Source: Desmonostoc vinosum HA7617-LM4 | Lineage (GTDB): Bacteria; Cyanobacteriota; Cyanobacteriia; Cyanobacteriales; Nostocaceae | Direction of reading: 5' to 3' | DNA length: 58,236 nucleotides | NCBI GenBank assembly: GCA_019359515.1 | Contig: JAHHHC010000039.1 | Location: 1 to 58,236 of the forward strand | In this document: piece by piece, positions 47,877 through 56,513 of the stretch | Position numbering within the stretch: position 1 is the stretch's first letter | How the letters are laid out: every line of letters starts with the position of its first letter | Position numbers and translations under genes: made by a program | The notes under the pieces: model-generated | Databases searched by the model: none | What the model saw: only the letters and a program-made list of their open reading frames with translations | Told to the model about the DNA's origin: nothing

Positions 47877-48491
47877 TCAACTTACATTGTCTCCTTCTGT
47901 AGATGAGAGTTCTTCTGCTAAGTTTTTCTGGAGTGCTTCCAAGACTGCGATTGGGTCAGGGGGTGATTGCATCAATTGGGCTTCCGAATCATGCCGATTG
48001 CTCACATTAGGCAAATCGTTACGCAGTTCTTCCAATAGAGCAATAATCTTGGCAATTTTTTGCTCGGAGAGCAGGTTAAGCTGTAGCATCAATTGCGCCC
48101 GCTGTTCGGCAAAGTTTTCTTGGCGAGTTTGTCTCACTAGCACTCCAGTTGAAATCACCAATGCAGCTGCGTCTAAGCCTTGACCTGACCAGCTAAATGA
48201 GGGCAGGTTGAATGGCAAAAGGTGATCAAAAAAACTGCCAAAAATCCATAAAGCCAGTATGAATAGCAAACTATACAAAAATGTCGATCGCCCAAAGAAT
48301 GTAGCGATCGCTTCCAGTATCCGCTGGTGGCGGGGAATATCTCGAACTTCCTGCGTATGAAGTAAACTAATCGCTTCAATATTTTTTGTAATCGGGTCTG
48401 GTAATGGAGCTGTGAGAACTTGATTGCGAGCGGCTTTCTCTTGGAGTTTGTTCGCACCTATGAAGTATCTGTTGTCTGCGTTGTCCGTCAT
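47877..48491 (-). CDS. DUF1003 membrane protein
   Basis: The 204-residue protein has two membrane helices (FLYSLLFILALWIFGSFF and LDAAALVISTGVLV). They are followed by the family hallmark of a basic segment and long helix, RQTRQENFAEQRAQLMLQLN then LLSEQKIAKIIALLEELRNDLP, which matches DUF1003. Family members are small inner-membrane proteins of unknown role. The C-terminal ~45 residues are acidic and variable. Confidence 0.88.
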   Translation of the reverse strand: MTDNADNRYFIGANKLQEKAARNQVLTAPLPDPITKNIEAISLLHTQEVRDIPRHQRILEAIATFFGRSTFLYSLLFILALWIFGSFFDHLLPFNLPSFSWSGQGLDAAALVISTGVLVRQTRQENFAEQRAQLMLQLNLLSEQKIAKIIALLEELRNDLPNVSNRHDSEAQLMQSPPDPIAVLEALQKNLAEELSSTEGDNVS

Positions 48492-48597
48492 GCGGCAACT
48501 CCTGAATCTGGATGTACTAGATTATTGCTTATCTTGTGGTGCGATCGGCGAATAAGCTTTCAACACGAAAATATATGCAAACTAAATGTCCAACAGC

Positions 48598-50460
48598 TTA
48601 TCTGTATTTTTCTAACAACTGCGGAATATAGTCATACCCATCTACACCGATAACTGAAACAATTTTAGGGCGGTGTTGTTTTAATAAACTCTGGAAAGCT
48701 TCTACCCCTATTTGTCCCTGAATAATTGTTAGTAACCCCGCTACTTGACGCCATTCGCGAGAGGCAATTTGCTCTAAAAGATACATTCCTAAACTACCAG
48801 TATAAATAGCTTTCTCAGCATTTTGCAATTGATAGTAAGCTTCGGCTAAAGAAGCTAAATTTCGTCCTTGGAGATATAAATCACCAGAAATTTGCGCTGT
48901 TTTAAAGCCATTTTCCAGATATTGAATTGCAGTTTGGGGTTGTTCAATTACTAAATAGGCAATGCCTAAACTGCTAAAACACAAGGCTTTACTTTGAATA
49001 TCACCTAATTTATCTGATAATTTTAAACCTTGTTCTAAATAATTAATTGCTGCTTCATAAGTTTCGGGTTCAATTTGTTCTAGTTCTTGGGCTTGCATGA
49101 CTTCGCTGTAACCCAAGTTTACTAGTGCATTGGCTTCTCCTGTCCGAGCCTGCTCCGCAGGAGCTGCGCTAACGCCTGCTTGCCGACTTAGTATTAATGC
49201 TCGCTGGCTGTAGTTAATTGCCTCAGCATAATTTTTCTCTTGGACATAGGTGCGGCTGAGGTGATTGAGATTGGCGATTTCACATGGGCGATCGCCTGCA
49301 CTCCTAGCGATTTCTAGCGCTTGCAGGTGAAAATCAATAGAGCGTTGATATTGTCCCAAAGCGCGTTGAGAATAGCCTAAAAGTGTCAAAATCCGCGCTT
49401 TTTCTTGTGTTCCTTCGACTTTACGCAGAGGTTCATCCAAGTAATCTAGAGCATCTCGCAGATAAGTACCAGAAAAAGAGGCAAAAATTCCGCCATAAAA
49501 GGGAAAATAGGGACGCTGGGCAAAGGTTCGCAGAATCTGAAGCATAATTTGAGAGCAAGCATTACTAAACTCTGCCCCAATACTCCCAAAACCGCTAGCT
49601 AACTGACTCCAAATCACTGCAAAAGTCAAGAAAGTAGAAATAGATAATTTTGGCCCTGCTTGAATATCGTAGGCTTGTTGGTCAAACCAGTTAACTAAAC
49701 CTCTCTGCAAGTACTGCAAAATCAATGCCATTTCTACCCAATCGCTGAAAGTGACACTACGCTGCTGTGCTGCAAATTCAATTGCAGATTCCTCCATCGC
49801 TAAAGCGCGAAACAATCCTTGGGACAACTCACCATTGACTTGCTTCGCCCAACTCGCCCAGGGGCCGCGTTCTCCAGGTACGCCGCCAAAACCTAGTGAT
49901 GCTTGATTTTGCTCATACATCCAGCTGAGTAAATTGTCTTGCAAGCGTTGCCAAGCAGCTAAACCACGAGTCATCCCTGCGGAAAATTGCTGTAAATCAG
50001 CATCGAGTTGGGCAAATTGCTGCAATGCTTTCGCCAACTGCTGTAATTGTTGCAAATTTAACGGATGCTTTTGATTAGGATCAGTAACACGTACAAATGC
50101 AGCCAAGCGATCGCCCACAGATGCTGTGGTAATTTCCGTTACCGCAAAAGTAATCGCTTCTGTCGCTTTATTTTGCTCTTGCCACCGCTGCCATTGACCT
50201 TGAATCGTTTTGATTGCTCTTAAACTCCGTGTTGCCTTCGCTTTTTTGAGTTCATCTTTTTCCTCATCTACCTGTTTTTGGATAGCATGAGTGCGATCGC
50301 TCAAAGCCAATTCAAACACTTCCCCCGTTCCAGAAGTGATTTCCCTAAACAGCATTTGATACACTTGCTCCACAGAGCTAATCTTGCCCTGAAGAGTAGT
50401 GGCGACAATTTCATCAATTAAAGCAAGGTAGCGATCGCGCAACGGTAAAGAGTCTGACAC
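48598..50460 (-). CDS. TPR-repeat protein
   Basis: The protein is 620 residues. The N-terminal half is helical and not recognised (DRYLALIDEIVATTLQGKIS, AWQRLQDNLLSWMYEQNQ). From about residue 350 come at least five TPR motifs (LLGYSQRALGQYQRSIDFHL, LNHLSRTYVQEKNYAEAINY, LGIAYLVIEQPQTAIQYLE). It has no signal peptide or enzyme motif. Likely a soluble scaffold or regulator, probably cyanobacteria-specific. It stands upstream of DUF1003 in the same direction. Confidence 0.85.
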   Translation of the reverse strand: MSDSLPLRDRYLALIDEIVATTLQGKISSVEQVYQMLFREITSGTGEVFELALSDRTHAIQKQVDEEKDELKKAKATRSLRAIKTIQGQWQRWQEQNKATEAITFAVTEITTASVGDRLAAFVRVTDPNQKHPLNLQQLQQLAKALQQFAQLDADLQQFSAGMTRGLAAWQRLQDNLLSWMYEQNQASLGFGGVPGERGPWASWAKQVNGELSQGLFRALAMEESAIEFAAQQRSVTFSDWVEMALILQYLQRGLVNWFDQQAYDIQAGPKLSISTFLTFAVIWSQLASGFGSIGAEFSNACSQIMLQILRTFAQRPYFPFYGGIFASFSGTYLRDALDYLDEPLRKVEGTQEKARILTLLGYSQRALGQYQRSIDFHLQALEIARSAGDRPCEIANLNHLSRTYVQEKNYAEAINYSQRALILSRQAGVSAAPAEQARTGEANALVNLGYSEVMQAQELEQIEPETYEAAINYLEQGLKLSDKLGDIQSKALCFSSLGIAYLVIEQPQTAIQYLENGFKTAQISGDLYLQGRNLASLAEAYYQLQNAEKAIYTGSLGMYLLEQIASREWRQVAGLLTIIQGQIGVEAFQSLLKQHRPKIVSVIGVDGYDYIPQLLEKYR

Positions 50461-50495
50461 TTTAGCTACTGGAGTGAAGTTTCATTTTAATTGTA

Positions 50496-50633
50496 GTGGG
50501 GATTGGGGATTGGCGATTGGGGATTGGCGATTGGCGATTGGCGATTGTTATTGATTATTCTCCGCGTCCCCGCGTCCCCGCGTCCCCGCGTCTCCCTCAT
50601 CTCCCCCTACTCCCTACTCCCTACTCCCTAGTA
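50496..50633. repeat. Three consecutive short tandem repeats
   Basis: GGCGATTG/GGGGATTG octamer-like units (about 50500-50550) are followed by four CCCCGCGT units (about 50562-50594) and four CTACTCCCT-type units (about 50606-50630). The last runs into the purN stop region. They are short tandem repeats of the kind common in Nostocales. Confidence 0.7.
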
Positions 50634-51258
50634 AAGCAATCGCCTGTGGTAAAATCCGATGCTCCTGAATTTGAATGCGGGCGTGGAGTGTTTCGGGTGT
50701 ATCGTCTGGTAGTATCGGTACTGCTGCTTGCATGATAATTGGGCCGCTGTCCATTTCTAAACAGGCTATGTGAACTGTGCAACCAGTAATTTTTACTCCC
50801 GCCGCTAAGGCTTGTTCGACTGCACGGGTTCCTTTAAAACTGGGTAGCAAGCTGGGATGGATATTGATAATTTTGTCAGGAAAGGCGTCAATCAAAACTG
50901 ATGTCACTAGTCTCATCCAGCCTGCCATAATCACCAATTCCACATTGTATTGCTGTAATGTTTGTACAATTTGTGTGTCAAACTCTTCGCGGCTTTTGTA
51001 ATCACGGTGATTCAATAGCACAGCCTCAATACCTCTATTCGCCGCCCTTGCTGCTGCTTTAGCTGAGGGATTATTGTAAATTAAAACTTGGATTTGAGCG
51101 TTTAGTAGTCCATCTGCGATCGCTTGAGCTACTACTTCAAAATTGCTACCATTTCCAGAAGCCATAATTCCCAGTTTCACGGGACTACCTCCAGAAAATG
51201 AACCATTGCTAATACTAGGAGAAACCAAGCTGGAGGTAGAATCAGGGCGAAAGGACAT
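50614..51258 (-). CDS. purN: Phosphoribosylglycinamide formyltransferase
   Basis: The 214-residue protein transfers formyl from 10-formyl-THF to GAR in purine synthesis. Motifs: GIMASGNGSNFEVVAQAI near the start, the active-site block NIHPSLLPSFKGTRAVEQAL (catalytic Asn and His), then GCTVHIACLEMDSGPIIMQAAV with the catalytic Asp in DSGP. The N-terminal ~25 residues (MSFRPDSTSSLVSP) are a cyanobacterial extension. It is divergent from the permease gene by 24 bp. Confidence 0.96.
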   Translation of the reverse strand: MSFRPDSTSSLVSPSISNGSFSGGSPVKLGIMASGNGSNFEVVAQAIADGLLNAQIQVLIYNNPSAKAAARAANRGIEAVLLNHRDYKSREEFDTQIVQTLQQYNVELVIMAGWMRLVTSVLIDAFPDKIINIHPSLLPSFKGTRAVEQALAAGVKITGCTVHIACLEMDSGPIIMQAAVPILPDDTPETLHARIQIQEHRILPQAIALLGSRE

Positions 51259-51282
51259 AACAGCACGTAGGGAAAATGTTAG

Positions 51283-52164
51283 ATGCCAAAAATATATAGT
51301 AAGTCGTGGTTGGATAATGATACAGTTGCTGCTTGGATTTTTCTCACACCAGCGTTAATTTTATTAAGCTTATTTGTTATCTGGCCGATCGCCTACTTGT
51401 TTTACCTGAGTTTCACTGCTGGCAGTTTCACTTCCCAAGGTATTTATTGGATAGGTCTAAAAAATTACTGGCGCTTGCTACTCAACTCTGATTTTTGGCA
51501 AGTGATTGGCAACACCGTTTATTTTACCCTTGCAACCGTTATTCCGAGTTTAGTCATTCCTTTAGGGCTGGCAGTTTTATTAGACCGTTCTTTAGCCTTG
51601 CGGGGCATCTTGCGGAGTGCTTATTTTTTACCTTCAATCATCTCTCTGGTAGCAGCTGGTTTGGGATTTCGCTGGCTGTTTCAAACTGAGGGGCCAGTGA
51701 ACGAATTTTTAAAATTAATTAACATTGCGCCAATACCTTGGCTAGGGGATATATTTTGGGCAATGCCAGTACTCATCATATTGAGTATTTGGAAACAACT
51801 CGGTTTTAATATGGTAGTGTTTCTAGCAGGGTTGCAAGCAATTCCTCCCAGTCGTTATGAAGCTGCGGAACTAGACGGGGCAAATGCTTGGCAACAATTT
51901 TGGCATGTCACCCTACCTGGGTTGCAACCAACTATCATATTTGTAATTGTCACCACCACAATTTTTACACTACGGAGTTTTGAGCAAGTTTATGTAATTA
52001 CTGGTGGCGGCCCATTGAATTCGACTAATTTACTGGTTTACTACATTTATCAAGAAGCTTTTGGTCAATTTGATTTTGGTTATGCCGCAGCAGGTGCAAC
52101 AGTACTGTTAGCAGTGACGCTGGTACTAGTGTATTTACAGTTACGAACTTGGAAACAAGAGTAG
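51283..52164 (+). CDS. ABC sugar-type permease (MalF/UgpA-like)
   Basis: The 293-residue permease has six membrane helices and the EAA loop YEAAELDGANAWQQFWHVTL, which docks the ATPase. The overall pattern (FNMVVFLAGLQAIPPSRYEAA) fits the carbohydrate-uptake permeases of the CUT1 family. No binding protein, second permease or ATPase is encoded nearby, so it must work with subunits made elsewhere. Orphan CUT1 genes are known in filamentous cyanobacteria. It is divergent from purN with only 24 bp between starts, so the two promoters overlap with the coding regions. The substrate is not predictable. Confidence 0.9.
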   Translation: MPKIYSKSWLDNDTVAAWIFLTPALILLSLFVIWPIAYLFYLSFTAGSFTSQGIYWIGLKNYWRLLLNSDFWQVIGNTVYFTLATVIPSLVIPLGLAVLLDRSLALRGILRSAYFLPSIISLVAAGLGFRWLFQTEGPVNEFLKLINIAPIPWLGDIFWAMPVLIILSIWKQLGFNMVVFLAGLQAIPPSRYEAAELDGANAWQQFWHVTLPGLQPTIIFVIVTTTIFTLRSFEQVYVITGGGPLNSTNLLVYYIYQEAFGQFDFGYAAAGATVLLAVTLVLVYLQLRTWKQE

Positions 52165-52219
52165 GATTGAAGTACGCCAAAAATGCACGAATATATCAAT
52201 TGCTTTCGGCCTTTTTTCT

Positions 52220-52894
52220 TCATTGAAGTTCTTGATCTGGGTCAAACGATCGCTCCCCTACAATCAAGTCTATTAAGCCATTGATAAAGCGATCGCGCTC
52301 CAGGGGTACAATATCTCGACCGTGCAGAATCTCTTGAAGAATAATGTAATGCACAATGCTACCGTGAAAACATCTTGCCAACACCTCTGGATCGCCTGCT
52401 TTGAGATCGGGGTGATTGGCAAATAAATAACTCAGTTCTTCCAGCATCGGTTTTTCACCATTTCGCACAAAAGTCTGCGCCAGGGCCGGAAACCGACCAG
52501 ATTCCCCAATAATTAAGCGAATTAGCGTAAACAGAGGTTGTTTACCTGACATTTTTTCCAGTGAGGCTGTTGCTATTTGCTTGAGGACGTCGCGCAATGG
52601 TAGCTGGAGTAGTTGTTCGTTTTCAAATAATCTACTGTTATGACTACCTAAAGTCATCTTCTGAATCAGGGCAGCAAACAAACCTGCTTTATCTCGAAAA
52701 TAGCTGTAGAGGGTGGGCTTAGAGACTCCAGCCGCAACGGCAATCCGATCCATGCTGGCAGCCGTATAGCCGCTTTTGATAAACTCTTGCATCGCTCCCG
52801 CTAAGATTGTTCCACTCTTATCAACCTCTTTGTGTTGCGGTGACTTTTGGGGTTGATCGCTTCCATCTGTGAAATCACTCATCGAAAAATACAT
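52220..52894 (-). CDS. TetR-family repressor
   Basis: The protein has 224 residues, or 220 from the Met at 52882 (MSDFTDGS). The N-terminal helix-turn-helix is typical (GTILAGAMQEFIKSGYTAAS, MDRIAVAAGVSKPTLYSYFRDKAGLF). The C-terminal ligand domain resembles the AefR/TetR_C group (LIRLIIGESGRFPALAQTFV). It is divergent from the DUF2141-dev-type operon and shares the 168-bp gap with its palindromes, so it most likely represses that operon and itself. The inducer is unknown. Confidence 0.92.
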   Translation of the reverse strand: MYFSMSDFTDGSDQPQKSPQHKEVDKSGTILAGAMQEFIKSGYTAASMDRIAVAAGVSKPTLYSYFRDKAGLFAALIQKMTLGSHNSRLFENEQLLQLPLRDVLKQIATASLEKMSGKQPLFTLIRLIIGESGRFPALAQTFVRNGEKPMLEELSYLFANHPDLKAGDPEVLARCFHGSIVHYIILQEILHGRDIVPLERDRFINGLIDLIVGERSFDPDQELQ

Positions 52895-53062
52895 CCCACA
52901 ACAGTTTAGTTGTCAGGTATTGACACTTTTTGTTTATTTTACTACACTGCTCAATATGCTTTACTACACGGTTTAGTAAAATACTAAATAAAGATTTTTG
53001 GCAGTTTATAGAATTCGTCGTTGATGAACCCAGTGGTAAAAATCAACACAGGAGATTTACAC
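52895..53062 (+). promoter_or_regulatory. Promoter and TetR operators for the DUF2141-dev operon
   Basis: The promoter is TTGACA at 52920-52925, a 17-base spacer and TACACT at 52943-52948. A 10-base half site TTTACTACAC at 52938-52947 overlaps the -10 box. The same half site recurs 22 bp on, at 52960, as the left arm of a 21-bp palindrome centred on G52970 (TTTACTACAC-G-GTTTAGTAAA, 9 of 10 pairs). A further perfect TTTAGTA-AAA-TACTAAA lies at 52972-52988. An AGGAGA ribosome binding site precedes the ATG at 53063. Confidence 0.75.
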
Positions 53063-53521
53063 ATGAACATGATTCACACCAGAATGTGGATGCGGCTGCT
53101 ACTAACAGGTATTTTTGTGAGTCTAACTAGCCCGTCATTATCAGCACAGCCATCCTCCGTCACAGTCACTCTCAGCGGATTGCGTTCTCAAAAGGGCAAC
53201 GTCATGGTTTGCCTTTGGAAACAACAAGACAAAGATTTTCCGATATGTTCCGACCGAGCATCTTTTCAGCACGTCACAGTGAATCCAACGGCAAAGGTTG
53301 TCACAGTGAAATTTGAAAATGTTCCATCTGGAGATTATGCAATTTCGGCATTTCATGATGAGAACAAAAACGGCAAGATTGATAGGGGTTTTATGGGAAT
53401 GCCCAAGGAAGGAATTGGATTTTCTAACATGACTCAGGAACAAGGACGGCCGTCCTTTGAGCGAGCGAAATTTACCTTGGACGGCGAAAAGACAATTTCC
53501 CTCTCATTTATGTACTTGTGA
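53063..53521 (+). CDS. DUF2141 exported protein
   Basis: The protein is about 152 residues from the ATG at 53063, selected by AGGAGA 8 bases before it; the frame extends to 53021 without support. The signal peptide is RLLLTGIFVSLTSPSLSAQP. The body matches DUF2141: VTVTLSGLRSQKGNVMVCLW, PSGDYAISAFHDENKNGKID and GFMGMPKEGIGFSNM. It is a small periplasmic beta-rich protein, often encoded with exporters or TonB systems. First gene of the TetR-controlled operon; the next start overlaps its stop (GTGA). Confidence 0.92.
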   Translation: MNMIHTRMWMRLLLTGIFVSLTSPSLSAQPSSVTVTLSGLRSQKGNVMVCLWKQQDKDFPICSDRASFQHVTVNPTAKVVTVKFENVPSGDYAISAFHDENKNGKIDRGFMGMPKEGIGFSNMTQEQGRPSFERAKFTLDGEKTISLSFMYL

Positions 53522-54720
53522 AGATGAGTCCCTGGAATGTGTTCGTTAAGTCTTCACGACAAAAAATAGCATTGGCGAAGCCTATCCTATATACGATCGC
53601 AGGCATTGGGCTTTTGAGCTTGAGTTTGGCCGCTTACTGGTGGATGTGTTCGTCTACAGCTGAGACTAATTCTCCGGTCACAAAGACAACACCTGCGATC
53701 AAAACAGTGACGGCACTAGGAAGGTTAGAACCAGACGGGGACGTGATTCATCTCAAAGCACCCACCTCCACCCAAGAGAACCGTATTGAGCAATTGTTGG
53801 TAAAGGTAGGAGATCGCATCAAAGCTGGGCAAGTGATTGCAATTTTGAATAGCCGCGATCGCTTGCAAGCCAGTTTTCGCCAAGCACAAAAGGATGTGCA
53901 AGTAGCACAGGCGAAATTGCTGCAAGTCAAAGCAGGCGCAAAGCAAGGAGAAATTGCAACTCAAAAAGCTGAGATTGTGCGTTTGCAAGCCGATCGCCAT
54001 GCCAGCATTGCCGCACAACAAGCAACGATAGAACGATTTCAGGCAGAAACGGTCAACGCAGAGGTGGAATATCAACGCTATGAAATGCTGTATCAACAAG
54101 GGGCAATTTCTGCCTCGGAACGCGACAGCAAACAATTGAAACTGCAAACAGGGCGACGAAACCTCCAGCAAGCACAGGCCGAACTCGCACGGCTTTGGTC
54201 TACGAGTTCTCCAGAACTCGATAAGGCACGAGCCACTTTAGAGCAAATCCGGGAAGTGCGTGGGGTTGATGTTGCCGTCTTGCAAGCACAATTAGAACAG
54301 GCGATCGCAGCGGCAGCACTAGCCAAAGCCTCTTTAGAGCAAGCATATATCCGTTCGCCACAAGCTGGAGTGGTGATGGATATTCATACTCGCGCTGGAG
54401 AAGTGATTTCTACGGATGGCATTGTTGAGATTGGTCAAACAACTCAAATGATGGCGATCGCTCAGGTGTACGAAAGTGACATTCGCAACATCCATCCTGG
54501 GCAATCCGCACGTATTAGCAGTAACGCCTTACCGAATCAACTACGAGGAACCGTCGCTTGGATCGATTTGAAAGTGCGTCAACAGACTGTGATTAATACC
54601 GATCCCAGTCAAAACATCGATGCCAAAGTCATCGAAGTGCATATCCGTTTAGATTCAGCCTCCAGCCAGAAAGCAGCAAAATTGACTAATTTGCAAGTAG
54701 AGGTACAGATTGAACGATGA
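53518..54720 (+). CDS. devB: DevB-type membrane fusion protein of an ABC exporter
   Basis: The 400-residue HlyD-like protein has an N-terminal membrane helix (ILYTIAGIGLLSLSLAAYWW), a lipoyl half-motif (VTALGRLEPDGDVIHLKAPT, VKVGDRIKAGQVIAIL), a long coiled-coil hairpin (about residues 115-260, rich in QAE/QAK heptads) and a beta-barrel domain (QAGVVMDIHTRAGEVI). DevB proteins link the DevC/DevA ABC pump to a TolC-like outer membrane channel. GTG at 53518 overlaps the previous stop; an ATG at 53524 is an alternative. DevB family, not necessarily the heterocyst glycolipid exporter itself. Confidence 0.9.
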   Translation: MKMSPWNVFVKSSRQKIALAKPILYTIAGIGLLSLSLAAYWWMCSSTAETNSPVTKTTPAIKTVTALGRLEPDGDVIHLKAPTSTQENRIEQLLVKVGDRIKAGQVIAILNSRDRLQASFRQAQKDVQVAQAKLLQVKAGAKQGEIATQKAEIVRLQADRHASIAAQQATIERFQAETVNAEVEYQRYEMLYQQGAISASERDSKQLKLQTGRRNLQQAQAELARLWSTSSPELDKARATLEQIREVRGVDVAVLQAQLEQAIAAAALAKASLEQAYIRSPQAGVVMDIHTRAGEVISTDGIVEIGQTTQMMAIAQVYESDIRNIHPGQSARISSNALPNQLRGTVAWIDLKVRQQTVINTDPSQNIDAKVIEVHIRLDSASSQKAAKLTNLQVEVQIER

Positions 54721-55892
54721 AAAATTGGCTTTATCTGTTAGGTCGCCGAACTCCCCTGGGTTGGTTACAGTTAAGCCGCCACAAAGGACGCTTAGTGGTG
54801 GCTTTAGCAGGCACTGCCTTTGCCGATGTACTGATGTTCATGCAGCTTGGCTTTCAAGAATCGCTCTACGAAAGCAATACCAAAATTCGCGGCACACTCG
54901 ATGCCGATATTGTTTTAGTTAGCCCCAAAGCCAAGAATACGCAGAATTTATCAACATTTTCACGGCGGCGACTCTACCAGGCAAGAGATATTCCGGGTGT
55001 TGCGGCGGCGCGGGCGCTCTATTCTGGTAACATAACCTGGAAAAATCCCGTAACTCGACAGGATGCAACCTTGCAAATTATGGGATTTGCTCCTGATTAT
55101 CCGGCGTTTAAGGTTCCAGAAATGAACCAACAATTGGACAAGATTAAACTGCCGGATGTGGTGTTATTTGATCGCACTGCCAGAGGCAAGTACCAAAACA
55201 CGATCGCCCAAATTAACCAAGGACAGCCAGTTACCACCGAAGCAGAAGGACGCACGATTACAGTGCGAGGATTGTTTTCATTAGGAGCTTCGTTTGGCAC
55301 AGATGGCTTAGTGGTGACAAGCGATCAAAATTTTTTGATGCTGTTTCCCCGACGAGATGCAGGCAGTGTCAGCTTGGGATTGATCGATCTACAAGCAGAT
55401 GCCGATCCACAACAGGTGGTGCAGCAATTGAGACAGCATCTTCCCAATGATGTCAAAGCAATAACAATCGCCGAATTTATCGACGATGAACAAAAATTCT
55501 GGCGTACTGAAAGTCCAATCGGCTTTATTTTTACGATTGGTGCGTCGATGGCGTTTGTGATTGGCGCTGTGATTGTCTATCAAGTCCTGTCAACTGATGT
55601 GAATGCTCATCTCAAGGAATACGCCACATTTAAAGCAATGGGATATCACCACAGCTACTTGTTAGGTGTGGTGCTTGAAGAAAGCATCATTTTGGCATTT
55701 CTGGGATTTGTTCCAGGGTTGATTGTGCCAATAGGAGTGTACTATCTGTCCGCCAAAGCGACTGCACTCCCCATTCACATGACGGTTTCGCGTGCAGTTA
55801 CTGTTTTGATTCTGACCATCATCATGTGTCTTATTTCTGGTGCGATCGCCACCCGCAAGCTGCAATCCGCAGACCCTGCCGATATGTTTTAG
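54717..55892 (+). CDS. devC: DevC-type ABC exporter permease
   Basis: The 391-residue FtsX/MacB-like permease has an N-terminal membrane segment (VVALAGTAFADVLMFMQLGF), a large periplasmic domain and three C-terminal helices (IGFIFTIGASMAFVIGAVIV, ESIILAFLGFVPGLIVPIGV, AVTVLILTIIMCLISGAIA). The start ATG overlaps the devB stop (ATGA). The phrase ARQDATLQIMGFAPDYPAF-like region (here TRQDATLQIMGFAPDYPAF) is typical of the DevC family. It pairs with DevA at 56514. The substrate is unknown; DevC paralogues export glycolipids in heterocysts but many serve other roles. Confidence 0.92.
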   Translation: MKNWLYLLGRRTPLGWLQLSRHKGRLVVALAGTAFADVLMFMQLGFQESLYESNTKIRGTLDADIVLVSPKAKNTQNLSTFSRRRLYQARDIPGVAAARALYSGNITWKNPVTRQDATLQIMGFAPDYPAFKVPEMNQQLDKIKLPDVVLFDRTARGKYQNTIAQINQGQPVTTEAEGRTITVRGLFSLGASFGTDGLVVTSDQNFLMLFPRRDAGSVSLGLIDLQADADPQQVVQQLRQHLPNDVKAITIAEFIDDEQKFWRTESPIGFIFTIGASMAFVIGAVIVYQVLSTDVNAHLKEYATFKAMGYHHSYLLGVVLEESIILAFLGFVPGLIVPIGVYYLSAKATALPIHMTVSRAVTVLILTIIMCLISGAIATRKLQSADPADMF

Positions 55893-55928
55893 GGTTCCTG
55901 AAAATATTCATCAGTTTGTTGAAATCTT

Positions 55929-56507
55929 ATGTTTCATTTTTCAGATCGATTGTTTCTGATACTTTTAGGCATAGCTTTGATGCTGACATTGGGCGATCGC
56001 GCCGTTCAAGCTCAATCTTTGCAGCAAATCGAGACTCCTAATCAACCCTTGCCGTCAAAACCAGGTAATGAAACACCTGCTAAACCAACCAAATCTCGCC
56101 AATTAAAACGCTTTATTGGCATTGGGGGCAATATTGGAGTCAGCGGCGATCGCACAGGGTTAAGCGAAGGTGGAGTTGCAATGATCACCAGAAACGATCT
56201 GAATGATTTGTTATCGATTCGAGGTACTACAGTATTTGGCAATACTCGCAGTGATAATGCGATCGCCCTAACCGTCAATTTTCCAATTCGATCTGGTTCT
56301 GGAAAAGTGCAGCTGATGCCCTTTGTGGGTGGAGGTGCATTGATTTCGTCAAAGTCTTTCTTGAATGATGTGGTTGTGCGCGGATTGGTGACTGGAGGCA
56401 TTGATGTGCCTCTATCACGCCAATTTAGCGCGACTACTTCAGTCAATGTTGGGTTTACTGAGACAACTAGTATTGGTGTGCAACTCGGAATTATGTATGG
56501 ATTTTGA
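55929..56507 (+). CDS. Small exported beta-barrel-like protein in the dev operon
   Basis: The 192-residue protein has a signal peptide (FLILLGIALMLTLGDRAVQA), a proline-rich linker and about eight alternating beta strands with glycine turns (RFIGIGGNIGVSGDR, IALTVNFPIRSGSGKVQL, FVGGGALISSK, TTSVNVGFTETTSIGVQL), ending in an aromatic residue (IMYGF), as in small outer-membrane barrels. It sits between devC and devA, a position normally empty, and is co-transcribed (36 and 6 bp gaps). Proposed role: outer-membrane or periplasmic partner of the exporter. No family is recognised. Confidence 0.75.
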   Translation: MFHFSDRLFLILLGIALMLTLGDRAVQAQSLQQIETPNQPLPSKPGNETPAKPTKSRQLKRFIGIGGNIGVSGDRTGLSEGGVAMITRNDLNDLLSIRGTTVFGNTRSDNAIALTVNFPIRSGSGKVQLMPFVGGGALISSKSFLNDVVVRGLVTGGIDVPLSRQFSATTSVNVGFTETTSIGVQLGIMYGF

Positions 56508-56513
56508 GAAACG

